From: Micromonospora kangleipakensis
Lineage (GTDB): Bacteria; Actinomycetota; Actinomycetes; Mycobacteriales; Micromonosporaceae
Assembly (NCBI RefSeq): GCF_004217615.1
Contig: NZ_SHLD01000001.1
Span: 992,001 to 1,056,000, forward strand
Direction of reading: 5' to 3'
DNA: 64,000 nucleotides
Each line of letters begins with the position of its first letter. Positions within the stretch are counted from its first letter, which is position 1. Under the pieces are notes generated by a model. The model saw only the letters and a program-made list of their open reading frames with translations. It searched no databases and was not told the DNA's origin. Both the position numbers and the translations under genes were made by a program. Of this stretch, positions 56,521 to 64,000 are shown piece by piece.

Positions 56521-57873
56521 TCAGTGCCGGATCTGCACCCCGGCGTCGGCCAGCGCGGTCACCACGTGCGCCGACTCGCCGAAGCCGATGATCAGTACGG
56601 CGTCCGCCCCGTAGTCCTTGATCTCCTTGGCCCCGGAGCTGAAGTCCACCGGCGGCGGCTTCACGCCAGCCGGCGGCACGTAGGTCAGCAGCTTGACCTT
56701 GTCGGCGCCCATGCCGGCCCGCTCCAGCTCCGCCCGCACGTTCTCCTGGAGGCCCTCGCCGTAGGAGTCCTTCCGGGCCACGATGACGATCTTGTGCGGC
56801 CCGTCGCGCAGGATCACGTCGGCCAGGGCTCGGCCCTGGAGGCTGTCCGGCGGGGCGGTACGGAAGTACAGACCCTTGTCGGCCACCGTGGTCAGCCCGG
56901 CGTCGGTGTTCGACGGGGAGAAGAGCACCCGGCCGGCGGCGACCACGTCCGGCAGGACCGCGCGGGAGATGCCCGAGGCGCCCGCGCCGATGAGGACCGG
57001 CACGCCCTCCTGGATGTGCGACGCGACGGTCGCCTTCGCGACCGCGGGGTCGGTGCCATCGTCGCCGTCGATCCAGACCATCGGCTCGCCGAGCACCCCG
57101 CCGACCGCGTTGACCTCCTTGACGGCCAGCGCCGCGCCGGCCGCCATCGGCGGGTAGGCCAGTGCCAGGTCACCGGTCTTCGGCAGCAGCCCGCCGAGGA
57201 CCAGCGGGGAGCCGTCACTCTTGTCCGACGTGCCACCGCGCTGCTTCTTCGCCCGCGGCGGTGCCTTGGTGCTCACCCCCGACTCGTCGCCCGCGCCGAC
57301 GAACTCGGTCTTGCCGTCGTCGATCTTCTGGTCGTCGAAGTGCAGGGTGGCGTAGCTGGCCGTGGCCGGCTCGCCGGCGTCGGTGAACCCGGCCCGGGTG
57401 AGCGACACCCCCCGGTACTCGATGTCCCGCCCCTGCCGGGCCAGCTCCAGGCAGGTCGCCGGGTCCTCGCAACGCTCACCGTTGGTGGTCACTCCGACGA
57501 TCTGCTTCGCGATCGCGGCCGGATCGGTGCTGCCGGCGAGTTGAGCGGCCAGCGCGCTGATCACCACCGCGTCGTACGTCTCGGCGGAGTAGAGGTAGTC
57601 GCTGAGCTTCGGGTCTACGGTGAGTAGCCGTTCCTTGAAGTTCTCGGAGAGCGGGGTCAGTGGGGTGGTCCCCTTCATCCCGTTCACGAGATCGGCGCGG
57701 TCCTTCAGCTCCGCCGCGTACGAGTTGAGCATGTTGCCATCGGTGCCGTAGAGGCGCGCCTGGGTGGTGGTGGCGCCGTCTCCGGTCGTGTCGCTGCCGC
57801 AGGCGCTGGTGGCGAGCAGTAGCCCCGCACAGGCCGTGATCACGGCCGCGCGCGAACCGCGTGATACGAGCAT
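56521..57873 (-). CDS. Substrate-binding lipoprotein of the branched-chain amino acid type, circularly permuted
   Basis: A 450-residue exported lipoprotein (lipobox LLATSAC, Cys25). The order of the two lobes is reversed relative to the Peripla_BP_6 family. Residues about 40-195 hold the part normally at the C-terminus (LYGTDGNMLNSYAAELK, SETYDAVVISALAAQLAGS). A charged linker covers about 196-226. Residues 227-450 hold the normal N-terminal lobe (GLLPKTGDLALAYPPMAAG, IDGDDGTDPAVAK, YFRTAPPDSLQGRALADV) and end at GVQIRH, where the C-lobe should begin. No permease genes are nearby. ATG 57871-57873 follows GGAGGAAGGACGACC. Confidence 0.85.
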   Translation of the reverse strand: MLVSRGSRAAVITACAGLLLATSACGSDTTGDGATTTQARLYGTDGNMLNSYAAELKDRADLVNGMKGTTPLTPLSENFKERLLTVDPKLSDYLYSAETYDAVVISALAAQLAGSTDPAAIAKQIVGVTTNGERCEDPATCLELARQGRDIEYRGVSLTRAGFTDAGEPATASYATLHFDDQKIDDGKTEFVGAGDESGVSTKAPPRAKKQRGGTSDKSDGSPLVLGGLLPKTGDLALAYPPMAAGAALAVKEVNAVGGVLGEPMVWIDGDDGTDPAVAKATVASHIQEGVPVLIGAGASGISRAVLPDVVAAGRVLFSPSNTDAGLTTVADKGLYFRTAPPDSLQGRALADVILRDGPHKIVIVARKDSYGEGLQENVRAELERAGMGADKVKLLTYVPPAGVKPPPVDFSSGAKEIKDYGADAVLIIGFGESAHVVTALADAGVQIRH

Positions 57874-58039
57874 GGTCGTCCTTCCTCCGCCAACGGTCCG
57901 CAGGCACATTAGCGTGCCGGCGCGGACGGCGGGACCGTGGAGGTCGGTGCGGTCGGGAGGCCGACCAATTGCCTTACGGAGCGTGACGGTCGGACCGTGC
58001 CCTGGTGACCGCTTGACCGGCCGTCCTACTGTGCCGCAC

Positions 58040-58429
58040 GTGACCGACGAAGCACAGCAGACGCTGGACGACGCGACCGCCGTGCTCCGCTCGGCGCTCG
58101 CCGGGGACGGCGACGCGGTGGTGGGCACCTTCGACGCGGTGGTCGACCGGGCCGGACTCGCCGGGGCGTACGGGGTGGCCTGGTGCCTCGCCGGCACCAT
58201 GGTCGGCGACGTCGCCCCCGCCGGGGCCTGCGCGCTCGACTTCCCCGGCATCGACCAGGCCGACTACGACACCCGCTGGGTGGCCCGCTTCGTCAGCGCG
58301 TACGCCAACGACGACGCCGACACCGGCGAGGCGCTCTTCGGCGCGGCGATGGCCGACGGGCTGCTGCCGGACTGCCTGCTCACCCTCGCCGGCTCGACCG
58401 TGGCGACGCTGCGCAGCCGGGCCGACTGA
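58040..58429 (+). CDS. Small hypothetical protein
   Basis: A 129-residue soluble, acidic protein (VTDEAQQTLDDATAVLR; GAYGVAWCLAGTMVGD; ALDFPGIDQADYDTRWVARF). It is alpha-helical in appearance with one membrane-neutral Ala/Gly middle. GTG 58040 was chosen; another GTG lies three codons upstream. I do not recognise the family. Confidence 0.7.
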   Translation: MTDEAQQTLDDATAVLRSALAGDGDAVVGTFDAVVDRAGLAGAYGVAWCLAGTMVGDVAPAGACALDFPGIDQADYDTRWVARFVSAYANDDADTGEALFGAAMADGLLPDCLLTLAGSTVATLRSRAD

Positions 58430-58467
58430 CCGCGCGGCGCGTCCTACCGCTGTGATACCTCTGGTGC

Positions 58468-59175
58468 ATGTCCGAGGCGATGCTCAGCAAGGTCCGCAAG
58501 CTGCTCGCCCAGGCGGAGGACCCGGCCTGCACGCCCGCCGAGTCGGCCGCCTTCACCGCCAAGGCCACCGAGCTGATCGCCCGCTACGGCGTGGATCGGG
58601 CGCTGCTCGCCGCCCGCGACCCGACCACCGACCCGGTCGGTGACCGGGTGGTCGACGTGGTCGCCCCGTACGCCCGGGACAAGGCCGGCCTGCTCGCCGC
58701 GGTCGCCGACCCGCTGCGCTGCCGCTGCGTACGCCGCCGCCAGGGCGACGGCTTCGCGATGCACCTGTTCGGCTTCGCCAGCGACCTGGAACGGGTCGAG
58801 CTGCTCTTCACCTCGCTGCTGGTGCAGGCCGCGCACGGGCTGGCCGGCGCCGTCGCACCGGCCGGTGAACATCCGGCCGCCTTCCGCCGTACCTGGCTGG
58901 CCGGCTTCGCCCATGTGGTCGGCGACCGGTTGCGGGCCGCCGAGGCCGGCGCGGTCGCCGGGTCCGGCGCACCCTCCATGGCGCTGGTGCTGGCCGACCG
59001 CTCCGACCGGGTGCGGCGCCGGCTCGCCGAGGTCTACCCGCGGCTGCGGACCGCGGCGCCCCGCCGGCTGGCCGGCACCGGCTTCGGCTCCGGGGTCGAG
59101 GCGGGCCGGCGGGCCGACCTGGACGGCGCCAGGGTGACCACCGGCCCGGCGTCGGCGCGGGGCATCGGATGGTGA
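58468..59175 (+). CDS. DUF2786 domain protein
   Basis: A 235-residue protein. DUF2786 at the N-terminus (MLSKVRKLLAQAEDPACTPAE, in parts, then AFTAKATELIARYGVDRAL) is followed by the usual longer C-terminal region with CRCVRRRQGDGFAMHLFGF. Function is unknown. TGTGATACCT just upstream may be an extended -10, giving a very short leader. The ATG start matches relatives. The gene ends in a short overlap with the MmcQ-like remnant. Confidence 0.85.
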   Translation: MSEAMLSKVRKLLAQAEDPACTPAESAAFTAKATELIARYGVDRALLAARDPTTDPVGDRVVDVVAPYARDKAGLLAAVADPLRCRCVRRRQGDGFAMHLFGFASDLERVELLFTSLLVQAAHGLAGAVAPAGEHPAAFRRTWLAGFAHVVGDRLRAAEAGAVAGSGAPSMALVLADRSDRVRRRLAEVYPRLRTAAPRRLAGTGFGSGVEAGRRADLDGARVTTGPASARGIGW

Positions 59176-59310
59176 CGGAACGGGCCGGGCTGGTGGCCGC
59201 CGAGCCGGCGAAGTTCCTCATGCCGGTCGTGGAGGCGTGGCGGATGGTGGTCCCGAAGCGGGTGGCCGCCGCCCCCACCTGGGCTGAGGCCCTCACCGGT
59301 CGGATCAGGA
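59169..59310 (+). pseudogene. Remnant of an MmcQ/YjbR-like gene
   Basis: The frame reads MVTERAGLVAAEPAKF then LMPVVEAWRMVVPKRVAA. These resemble two separate parts of MmcQ/YjbR-type proteins (an xPxxF segment and the C-terminal VEAWRxxAPKR helix) with roughly 25 residues missing between. The reading frame continues without homology into the antisense of the next gene. I judge it a decayed fragment; homology is by eye. Confidence 0.4.
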
Positions 59311-59820
59311 GCCGGTGCGGGCCACCGTGGCCAGGTAGCGGCAGAGCAGCTCGTGCCAGCCGGCCGTCAACGCCTTGCGGTAGCCCTCGGCCGCCTCGCC
59401 GTGCCGGTCGAAGTGCCGGTGCTCGACCTCCACCCGGGTCAGCCCGTCGCCCTCGGGGACGAAGAGGACCTCGACCTCGCTGGCCCGCGCCGGATCGGGC
59501 ACCGGCACCCGGTCGGGGCCGAGCTGCCAGGTGAAGACCAGCCGGCGGGGCGGGTCCCAGGTGAGCACCCGGCCCCAGTCGCCCCGGAAGCCGTACGGGC
59601 CGATCTCGTAGAGCATGCCGCCGGCGCGTGGCTCGATCCCCAGCTCGGCCAGCGCTTCCGGACCGGACCAGGTGTACTCGCGTACCCACCAGTCGGTCAG
59701 CGCCCCGGTGAACACGGCGAACGCCTGCTCCGCGGAGGCTGGGGTGAGAAGGCTGCTGCGTAGCGAGAACCGAGCGACATCCTGACGGACCTCATCCGGA
59801 TCGGCCATCTCCTGTCCCAT
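59305..59820 (-). CDS. SRPBCC/AHSA1-domain protein
   Basis: A 171-residue START-like protein of the activator-of-Hsp90 (AHSA1) domain group: SLLTPASAEQAFAVFTGALTDWW, VLTWDPPRRLVFTWQLG, VEVLFVPEGDGLTRVEVEH. These bind hydrophobic ligands, and the function is unspecified. ATG 59818-59820 lies about eight bases after TATGGT, a -10-like site, so it is probably leaderless. An ATG four codons later has GGAG directly touching it and is less likely. Confidence 0.85.
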   Translation of the reverse strand: MGQEMADPDEVRQDVARFSLRSSLLTPASAEQAFAVFTGALTDWWVREYTWSGPEALAELGIEPRAGGMLYEIGPYGFRGDWGRVLTWDPPRRLVFTWQLGPDRVPVPDPARASEVEVLFVPEGDGLTRVEVEHRHFDRHGEAAEGYRKALTAGWHELLCRYLATVARTGS

Positions 59821-60038
59821 AGGCCCGGACCATACCGGCTGATGCCCGGGTGTGCAGCTTCGCGGTGTGCCCGCTTCCGGACAGCGTGAGACCGCTCTCC
59901 CGGCCGGCCGTGGCCGGTGGCCCTCCGGACCCTTTCCCCGCGTACGGCCGGGCCTGCGCCGCCACGGGTGGCCGCCCGGAAAGCGGGTAACCGCGGCTGA
60001 TCCGGCCCGGCGGATCGGGCCAGCTTGGAGCGGAGAGC

Positions 60039-60977
60039 ATGAGCGAGAGCGGAGCGACCGAACGGGAACCGGACCCGACCAGCGACCGGCTGGCTCACCA
60101 CCAGACCGGCTCGACCGAGCCGGACGTCCTGCTCGATATCCCGAAGGTGTCGGTCGACTCGATCCGGCTGGCGGTCGACGGGCTCGACGCCGACCTGTCG
60201 CTGCGCGCCCGGCTGGCCAACCTGCTTCAGATCGATGCCGGGGTCCGGGTGCACCTGGAGGGCGTGGAGCTGGACATCACCGGCGTGCACGCCGAGGCGA
60301 TGCTCAAGGTGCGGTTGGAGAAGCTGGTGACGATCCTGGACCGGGCGCTCAGCACGATCGACCGCAATCCGCAGGTTCTCGAGGCGCTGGCCCGGACGGT
60401 GCAGACCAGCATCGACGACGTCAACCGGTCCGCCCAGCAGCTCGCCGGGGGCACGAGCCCACTGCTCGGCCAGGCGGTGCAGCAGGCCGGCCAGGCCGTG
60501 CAGGAGGCGGGTCAGCAGGCTGGTCAGGTGGGGCAGCAGGTCGGCGGGGTCGGCGCGGTGGCGGACCGGTCGCTGCGGGAGCGCGCCGGCGAGCCCACGC
60601 CCACTCCACCGTCACCGCCGTCCGGCGCCCGGCCGCCGCAGCCACCGACCGGGCCGCCCGCCGGCGGTCAGGCCGGGCCCTCCGGTGGCGGGCAGGCCGG
60701 CCCCTCTGGTGGCGGTGCCGGTGCGGGGCAGCAGCCGTCGGGGGGTCCGACGGCCGGCGGACCGGCCGCGGGTGGGGCGGAGACCGGGGAGCCGTCGGGT
60801 GGCGCCGAGGGCGAGGGCCCCGAGGGTGGACGGGCCGGTGCGCGGCCGCCGGGCGGCCCGGGGACGGCCCAGGTGGCCGGCCAGGCCGGCGAGACGCTGC
60901 GACAGGCCGGCCGGAGCGTCTGGGAGGCGATCCAGAGCGGCATGGGCCAGCATCGGCAGGAGCGCCCGAAGCGCTGA
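60039..60977 (+). CDS. Conserved actinobacterial hypothetical with Gly/Pro-rich tail
   Basis: A 312-residue protein. Residues about 28-130 are a conserved domain (PDVLLDIPKVSVDSIRLAVDGL in parts; LLQIDAGVRVHLEGVELDI; MLKVRLEKLVTILDRALSTIDRNP) familiar from other actinobacteria but without assigned function. From about 135 it is Gln/Ala/Gly-rich, then Gly/Pro-rich and disordered, ending in an amphipathic segment (LRQAGRSVWEAIQSGM). No signal peptide. ATG 60039 follows GGAGCGGAGAGC. Confidence 0.8.
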   Translation: MSESGATEREPDPTSDRLAHHQTGSTEPDVLLDIPKVSVDSIRLAVDGLDADLSLRARLANLLQIDAGVRVHLEGVELDITGVHAEAMLKVRLEKLVTILDRALSTIDRNPQVLEALARTVQTSIDDVNRSAQQLAGGTSPLLGQAVQQAGQAVQEAGQQAGQVGQQVGGVGAVADRSLRERAGEPTPTPPSPPSGARPPQPPTGPPAGGQAGPSGGGQAGPSGGGAGAGQQPSGGPTAGGPAAGGAETGEPSGGAEGEGPEGGRAGARPPGGPGTAQVAGQAGETLRQAGRSVWEAIQSGMGQHRQERPKR

Positions 60978-61160
60978 CGACTGCCCGGTGCGCTCCGACC
61001 AGGGCGAGCCCCTCACCACGTTGGCCGCAGGTGAGAGGCTTCCGGTATTCGTGAGATCGGCCAGGGTCGCGCCGCGGCCGCCCTGCGAAACGACAGGACT
61101 TTGAAGCCCTCGGGACTCCGCCCCGAACCCCCGGCCCTCCTCGGAGATCCGCTCACGCGG

Positions 61161-62252
61161 CTAGTGTCGTGCGTCAGAAATTCGCCTACAAAAGCGTGCC
61201 AGTGATTCGAGGATCTCCTCGGCGGTTTTGGTCCAGGTGAAGGGCCTGGGGTTGGTGTTCCAGTCTGCGATCCAGGTGCGGATGTCGGCTTCCAGGCTGT
61301 GAACGCTCTTGTGGGCGCCGCGGCGGATCTTCTGCTCTGTGAGGTAGCCGAACCAGCGTTCGACCTGGTTGATCCAGGAGGAACCGGTCGGTGTGAAGTG
61401 CATGTGGAAGCGGGGATGGCGGGCCAGCCACGCCCGCACGGCGGGGGTCTTGTGGGTGCCGTAGTTGTCGCAGACCAGGTGCACGTCCAGATCGGCTGGC
61501 ACGGCCTTGTCGATCGTGGCCAGGAACTTCTTGAACTCGGTCGCGCGGTGCTGGCGGTGCAGTTCGCCGATGACGGTGCCGTCGGCGATGTTGAACGCGG
61601 CGAACAGGCTGGTGATGCCGTTGCGGACGTAGTCGTGGGTGCGCCGTTCGGGCATGCCGGGCATCATCGGCAGCACCGGCTGGGACCGGTCCAGGGCCTG
61701 GATCTGCGACTTCTCATCCACGCAGAGCACCACGGCCCGTTCGGGCGGGTTGTGGTAGAGCCCGACCACGTCGACGACCTTCTCGATGAACTGCGGATCC
61801 GTGGAGAGCTTGAACGTGTCGGCCAGATGCGGCTTGAGGCCGAAGTCCCGCCAGATCCGCCCGACGGTGGACTTCGACAGTCCGGACCTCTCCGCCATGG
61901 AGGTACGCGACCAGTGGGTGGCGTTACGTGGCGTCTGCTCCAAGGTGGCGACGACGACCTCTTCGACCCGGTCCACACCGATGGACGCAGGACGGCCCGG
62001 TCGCGGCTCATCGATCACTCCGTCCAGGCGCAGCTTCAAAAATCGCCGACGCCATTTGCCCACCGTGGACAGATGAACGCCCACAGCCGCCGCCACATCA
62101 GTGTTCGAGCCGCCATCGGCACAGGACAGAATGATCCGGGAACGCATCGCGAGGACCTGCGCCGTCTTCGCCCGCCGCGACCATCGGGTCAACGTCGCAC
62201 GTTCTTCATCGGTCAACGTCAGCGGCGGGGTGGGACGCCCAGTCCTCGGCAT
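61161..62252 (-). CDS. IS630-family transposase
   Basis: A 363-residue DDE transposase. An N-terminal helix-turn-helix (DVAAAVGVHLSTVGKWRRRF; later GLSKSTVGRIWRDFGLKPH) is followed by catalytic motifs VVLCVDEKSQIQALDRSQP (first Asp), VHLVCDNYGTHKT (second Asp) and SSWINQVERWFGYLT (Glu). All three acidic residues are present and there is no frameshift, so it looks functional. The TAG stop lies within the left inverted repeat. Confidence 0.93.
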   Translation of the reverse strand: MPRTGRPTPPLTLTDEERATLTRWSRRAKTAQVLAMRSRIILSCADGGSNTDVAAAVGVHLSTVGKWRRRFLKLRLDGVIDEPRPGRPASIGVDRVEEVVVATLEQTPRNATHWSRTSMAERSGLSKSTVGRIWRDFGLKPHLADTFKLSTDPQFIEKVVDVVGLYHNPPERAVVLCVDEKSQIQALDRSQPVLPMMPGMPERRTHDYVRNGITSLFAAFNIADGTVIGELHRQHRATEFKKFLATIDKAVPADLDVHLVCDNYGTHKTPAVRAWLARHPRFHMHFTPTGSSWINQVERWFGYLTEQKIRRGAHKSVHSLEADIRTWIADWNTNPRPFTWTKTAEEILESLARFCRRISDARH

Positions 62253-62301
62253 CCCACCACCATACCCACTTATCAGGCGAATTTCTGGCGCACCGCACTA
62301 G
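61161..62301 (-). mobile_element. IS630-family insertion sequence with terminal repeats
   Basis: Imperfect 27-bp inverted ends lie at 61161-61187 and 62275-62301 (both reading CTAGTG..GTGCG.CAGAAATTCGCCT inward, 24 of 27 identical). TA dinucleotides at both borders fit the TA target duplication of IS630 elements. A single transposase gene fills the element. The element appears complete. Confidence 0.88.
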
Positions 62302-62312
62302 TGCGGTGTCCA

Positions 62313-62890
62313 CTAACGTTCACCGGGTTTGCGGTGGGTGTTGTGGATCCTCGCCTTGGGGGCGAGCGACTCCCCACCGGTGGGTGGGGCGGGCCTCCGC
62401 GGGCCAACTGATCCTCGCGCCGCCCGGGGTGGGCGGCGGGGGTCACGTCGGGACCGGCCGGCACCGGGCAGGTGCCGGCCGGCTCGACGGTGCGTGACCA
62501 CCTCCGGCAACACAACAGCTCACCAGCAACCCTTCCCCGTCCGGGCCGGCCACGGCGTACGGGTGGATGATCCCCAGGTCCACCCCGGCCACCCGGGCCG
62601 GATCCGGCTCCTCACCCGGTTGGTAGACCGCCACCGGCGATCCAGTTGCCGAGATCGCGGCGACCAGGGCGACGCGGACTTGCCGAACGGCTCCGGAGTG
62701 GTCTTGGGGATCTACGGATCAGATGGTCGCCGTACACCCATCCGTACAGCCAAGCCGGCCGACCCAGCCGGTCATAGGCAGACGCAGGACGACTCGGCGA
62801 GCAGGTCAACGTCAGCCACCGACGGCCGCCGACAGCAGTCCCGATCTTTGCAAGGCAGGGGTCGGCGACGCTCTCCCGGCCGACCGGCAT
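62313..62890 (-). pseudogene. Remnant of an IS200/IS605-type tnpB
   Basis: Minus-strand fragments in different frames. VYQPGEEPDPARVAGVDLG, then IIHPYAVAGPDGEGLLVS (about 62535-62630) is the RuvC-I region of TnpB. ARIHNTHRKPGER (62313-62360) resembles its C-terminal end, and a fragment upstream (about 62640-62890) may be its N-terminal part. The frame is broken and the rest is missing. IS630 has inserted directly beside it. Confidence 0.6.
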
Positions 62891-62998
62891 GACGAGGGGC
62901 CGTGCGATCTACGTGCGACAAGGGGCGGCCATCAGCGGGATTCCGGGGTCAACGAGGGTCAGACCGGACGGCCGGGCTTCCGGGGCGCAAAAGCAAAA

Positions 62999-63026
62999 CG
63001 CCGACCGGCGTTTCCGCTGGTCGGCG
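62999..63026 (-). terminator. Rho-independent terminator of a former tRNA-Phe gene
   Basis: CGCCGACC (62999-63006) pairs with GGTCGGCG (63019-63026). Read on the minus strand the hairpin is followed by TTTTGCTTTTGCG. It lies 27 bp downstream of the tRNA fragment in the same orientation. Confidence 0.75.
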
Positions 63027-63052
63027 CTGCTGTAGCCCGGCGAAAGGCTATG

Positions 63053-63092
63053 TGGCCAGGGCGGGTCGAACCGCCGACCTTCCGATTTTCAG
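63053..63092 (-). tRNA. 3' fragment of tRNA-Phe (GAA), degenerate; likely att site
   Basis: Read on the minus strand the sequence runs CTGAAAATCGGAAGG, TCGGCGGTTCGACC, then CGCCCTGGCCAC. This matches the anticodon loop, variable loop, T arm and acceptor end of actinobacterial tRNA-Phe, with a few substitutions or deletions in the T and acceptor stems. No D arm or 5' acceptor half precedes it. Partial 3' tRNA copies are typical of integrative-element junctions. Confidence 0.65.
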
Positions 63093-63523
63093 ATCCACGC
63101 GGCAGTGGTCGCGGGCACTCCGGCGATCCGCGGCCGACCGCCAGGTGCAGGGCCACGTGCTCGGCGTCGGCTCCTGTTGCCGTCATGCTGTCGTCATGGG
63201 CAGCCCATGTTGCGCCTGTCGCTTGGGGCTTCGCTGCCTTGTCGCTGCCTCGGCTGGCAGCGGCGGCACGACCTCTTCGTCCCGAACGCCGTGACGGTGT
63301 GGCAACCGATGTTGTCTGTCGCTGTCGGCTGTGCCGTCGTGCAGGTCGTTTGCGGTCCTATCGCGTCCCTCGCTGCGCCGTACCGACGAGTTTGCTGCCT
63401 CTCTGCTGCCTACGGTGCGGCGTCGTGATTTGGGGCCGTCGTCATGATCAGTCCGGTCCGACAGCGGGCCGTGAAGCGCGGTGCACGCTAGCGGGGCGCA
63501 CGCCGTCGGGTATGAGGGTCAGC

Positions 63524-63602
63524 GTGTCTGACACCACGCGATGGTGTCAGGCGGTGTCACTCCGCCTTGCCATGACACCATCGGGGGCCTACCATGGTGT
63601 CA
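63524..63602 (+). promoter_or_regulatory. Cluster of TGGTGTCA operator-like sites before the RHH gene
   Basis: GTGTCTGACAC (63524-63534) is a palindrome. ATGGTGTCA occurs at 63541-63549 and 63594-63602, and its complement TGACACCAT at 63573-63581. The last copy overlaps the start codon and a TACCAT -10-like site (63590-63595), which would give a leaderless transcript. This arrangement fits autorepression by a ribbon-helix-helix protein. Confidence 0.6.
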
Positions 63603-64000
63603 TGGACCTTGACCGGTACGTCTCCGAACTCCAGACGCAGCTGGCTGCGGCGGCCGAGAATCGTGACGCGGACGCCCGGGCCGTCGCCGAGCAGCTCAGT
63701 GCCGCCCTCGACGCCGCGGTACGGCTGATGGTGCTGGGGGTCCTGAGCGACGCGGCCAGCGAGATCACCCGTGAGATCGCACCCGGGTCGGTCGATGTCG
63801 TGCTGCGGGGGCGTGATCCACACCTGATGGTGACTCGTCCCGAGGCGTCGGAGACGGATGCAACTGGTCCGTCCACACCCGAGGTCGCCGTACCGGCCGA
63901 GCCGCTCGACGACACGGTGACCTCTCGGACCACGCTGCGGCTGCCAGACCGGCTCAAGGCCCGGGTCGAGCAGGCCGCGGCCGAGGAGGGGATTTCGGTG
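63602..64000 (+). CDS. HicB-like ribbon-helix-helix antitoxin/regulator, partial
   Basis: At least 133 codons, open at the right edge. The N-terminus (MDLDRYVSELQTQLAAAAEN) and the VRLMVLGVLSDAASEITREIAPGSV block are followed by TTLRLPDRLKARVEQAAAEEGISV. The latter is the first strand and helix of a HicB/Arc-type DNA-binding domain. Such proteins in actinobacteria are often followed by a DUF4097 gene. ATG 63602 overlaps an operator-like site. Whether a toxin partner exists cannot be seen. Confidence 0.75.
   Translation, partial: MDLDRYVSELQTQLAAAAENRDADARAVAEQLSAALDAAVRLMVLGVLSDAASEITREIAPGSVDVVLRGRDPHLMVTRPEASETDATGPSTPEVAVPAEPLDDTVTSRTTLRLPDRLKARVEQAAAEEGISV

Larger units (their letters stand above)
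62302..63601. other. 1.3-kb accessory region without an intact gene
   Basis: It holds tnpB debris (62313-62890), a terminator (62999-63026), a tRNA-Phe fragment (63053-63092) and, from 63093 to 63523, sequence of lower GC with no credible gene. The operator cluster of the RHH gene follows. Open frames here lack family resemblance. Confidence 0.7.

Noticed and set aside
61060..61140. Possible selenocysteine tRNA on the minus strand (GGGCTTCAAAG)
   Set aside because: No T arm in the right place, no long variable arm and no acceptor stem pairing; only the anticodon-like string matches.
62902..63428. Short open frames around the tRNA fragment
   Set aside because: They lack start signals and homology and run through the terminator and tRNA remnant.

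Overview
The window is high-GC actinobacterial chromosome with mostly GC-ending codons, many GTG starts and several apparently leaderless genes. Gene content and order fit a Micromonospora-like member of the Micromonosporaceae. The order purD, purS-purQ-purL, SCP-like gene, purF, purM, DUF3073, valine/leucine dehydrogenase, hypothetical gene, bldC resembles the conserved pur-bldC neighbourhood known from Streptomyces. The genus assignment is an inference from gene content, not from a marker gene.

Layout. 1-3.2 kb: an exported surface protein (partial) and an ECF sigma factor overlapping an LCP-family gene. 3.2-11.5 kb: a holin-family membrane protein, fructose-bisphosphate aldolase, a LOG-like protein, DUF3151, an EspI-like ATPase, a lipid-kinase-like protein and purA. 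11.5-14.1 kb: a 9-bp tandem repeat, two copies of a 61-bp palindrome, an AbiEi-like gene and purD. 14.2-22.1 kb: a three-gene membrane operon (YqiJ/NfeD-like protein, flotillin, 1688-residue AAA ATPase). 22.2-32.6 kb: lipid and acyl-CoA genes, including a maoC/fabG4/fadA2 cluster arranged like Rv0241c-Rv0243 of Mycobacterium tuberculosis. 32.7-35.2 kb: a second ECF sigma/membrane-protein pair. 35.4-48.4 kb: most of the purine genes (purB, purS, purQ, purL, purF, purM), interrupted by a repeat-rich membrane protein. 48.5-49.8 kb: a compact RiPP locus (radical SAM maturase and cyclophane precursor). 50-54.7 kb: DUF3073, amino-acid dehydrogenase, bldC and small enzymes. 54.9-56.5 kb: 3-hydroxyacyl-CoA dehydrogenase and enoyl-CoA hydratase. 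56.5-61 kb: a substrate-binding lipoprotein whose two lobes look circularly permuted, plus hypotheticals. 61-64 kb: an accessory zone with an IS630 copy, tnpB debris, a tRNA-Phe 3' fragment with its terminator (a likely integration scar), and the start of an autoregulated-looking ribbon-helix-helix gene.

How genes work together. Eight purine genes here cover PRPP amidotransfer (PurF), GAR synthesis (PurD), FGAM synthesis (PurS/Q/L), AIR synthesis (PurM), two lyase steps (PurB) and adenylosuccinate synthesis (PurA). The acyl-CoA dehydrogenase, hydratases, ketoreductase, thiolases, hydroxyacyl-CoA dehydrogenase and CoA ligase form a fatty-acid or branched-acid catabolic set. Part of this set shares a 12-bp operator-like sequence next to a TetR gene. 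The two sigma-factor pairs share the same -35/-10 architecture and the same ATGA coupling.

Most notable observations: the permuted binding protein, the flotillin/giant-ATPase operon, the cyclophane RiPP pair, the 61-bp palindrome family and the tRNA-Phe scar. No CRISPR array, rRNA gene or intact tRNA was seen.
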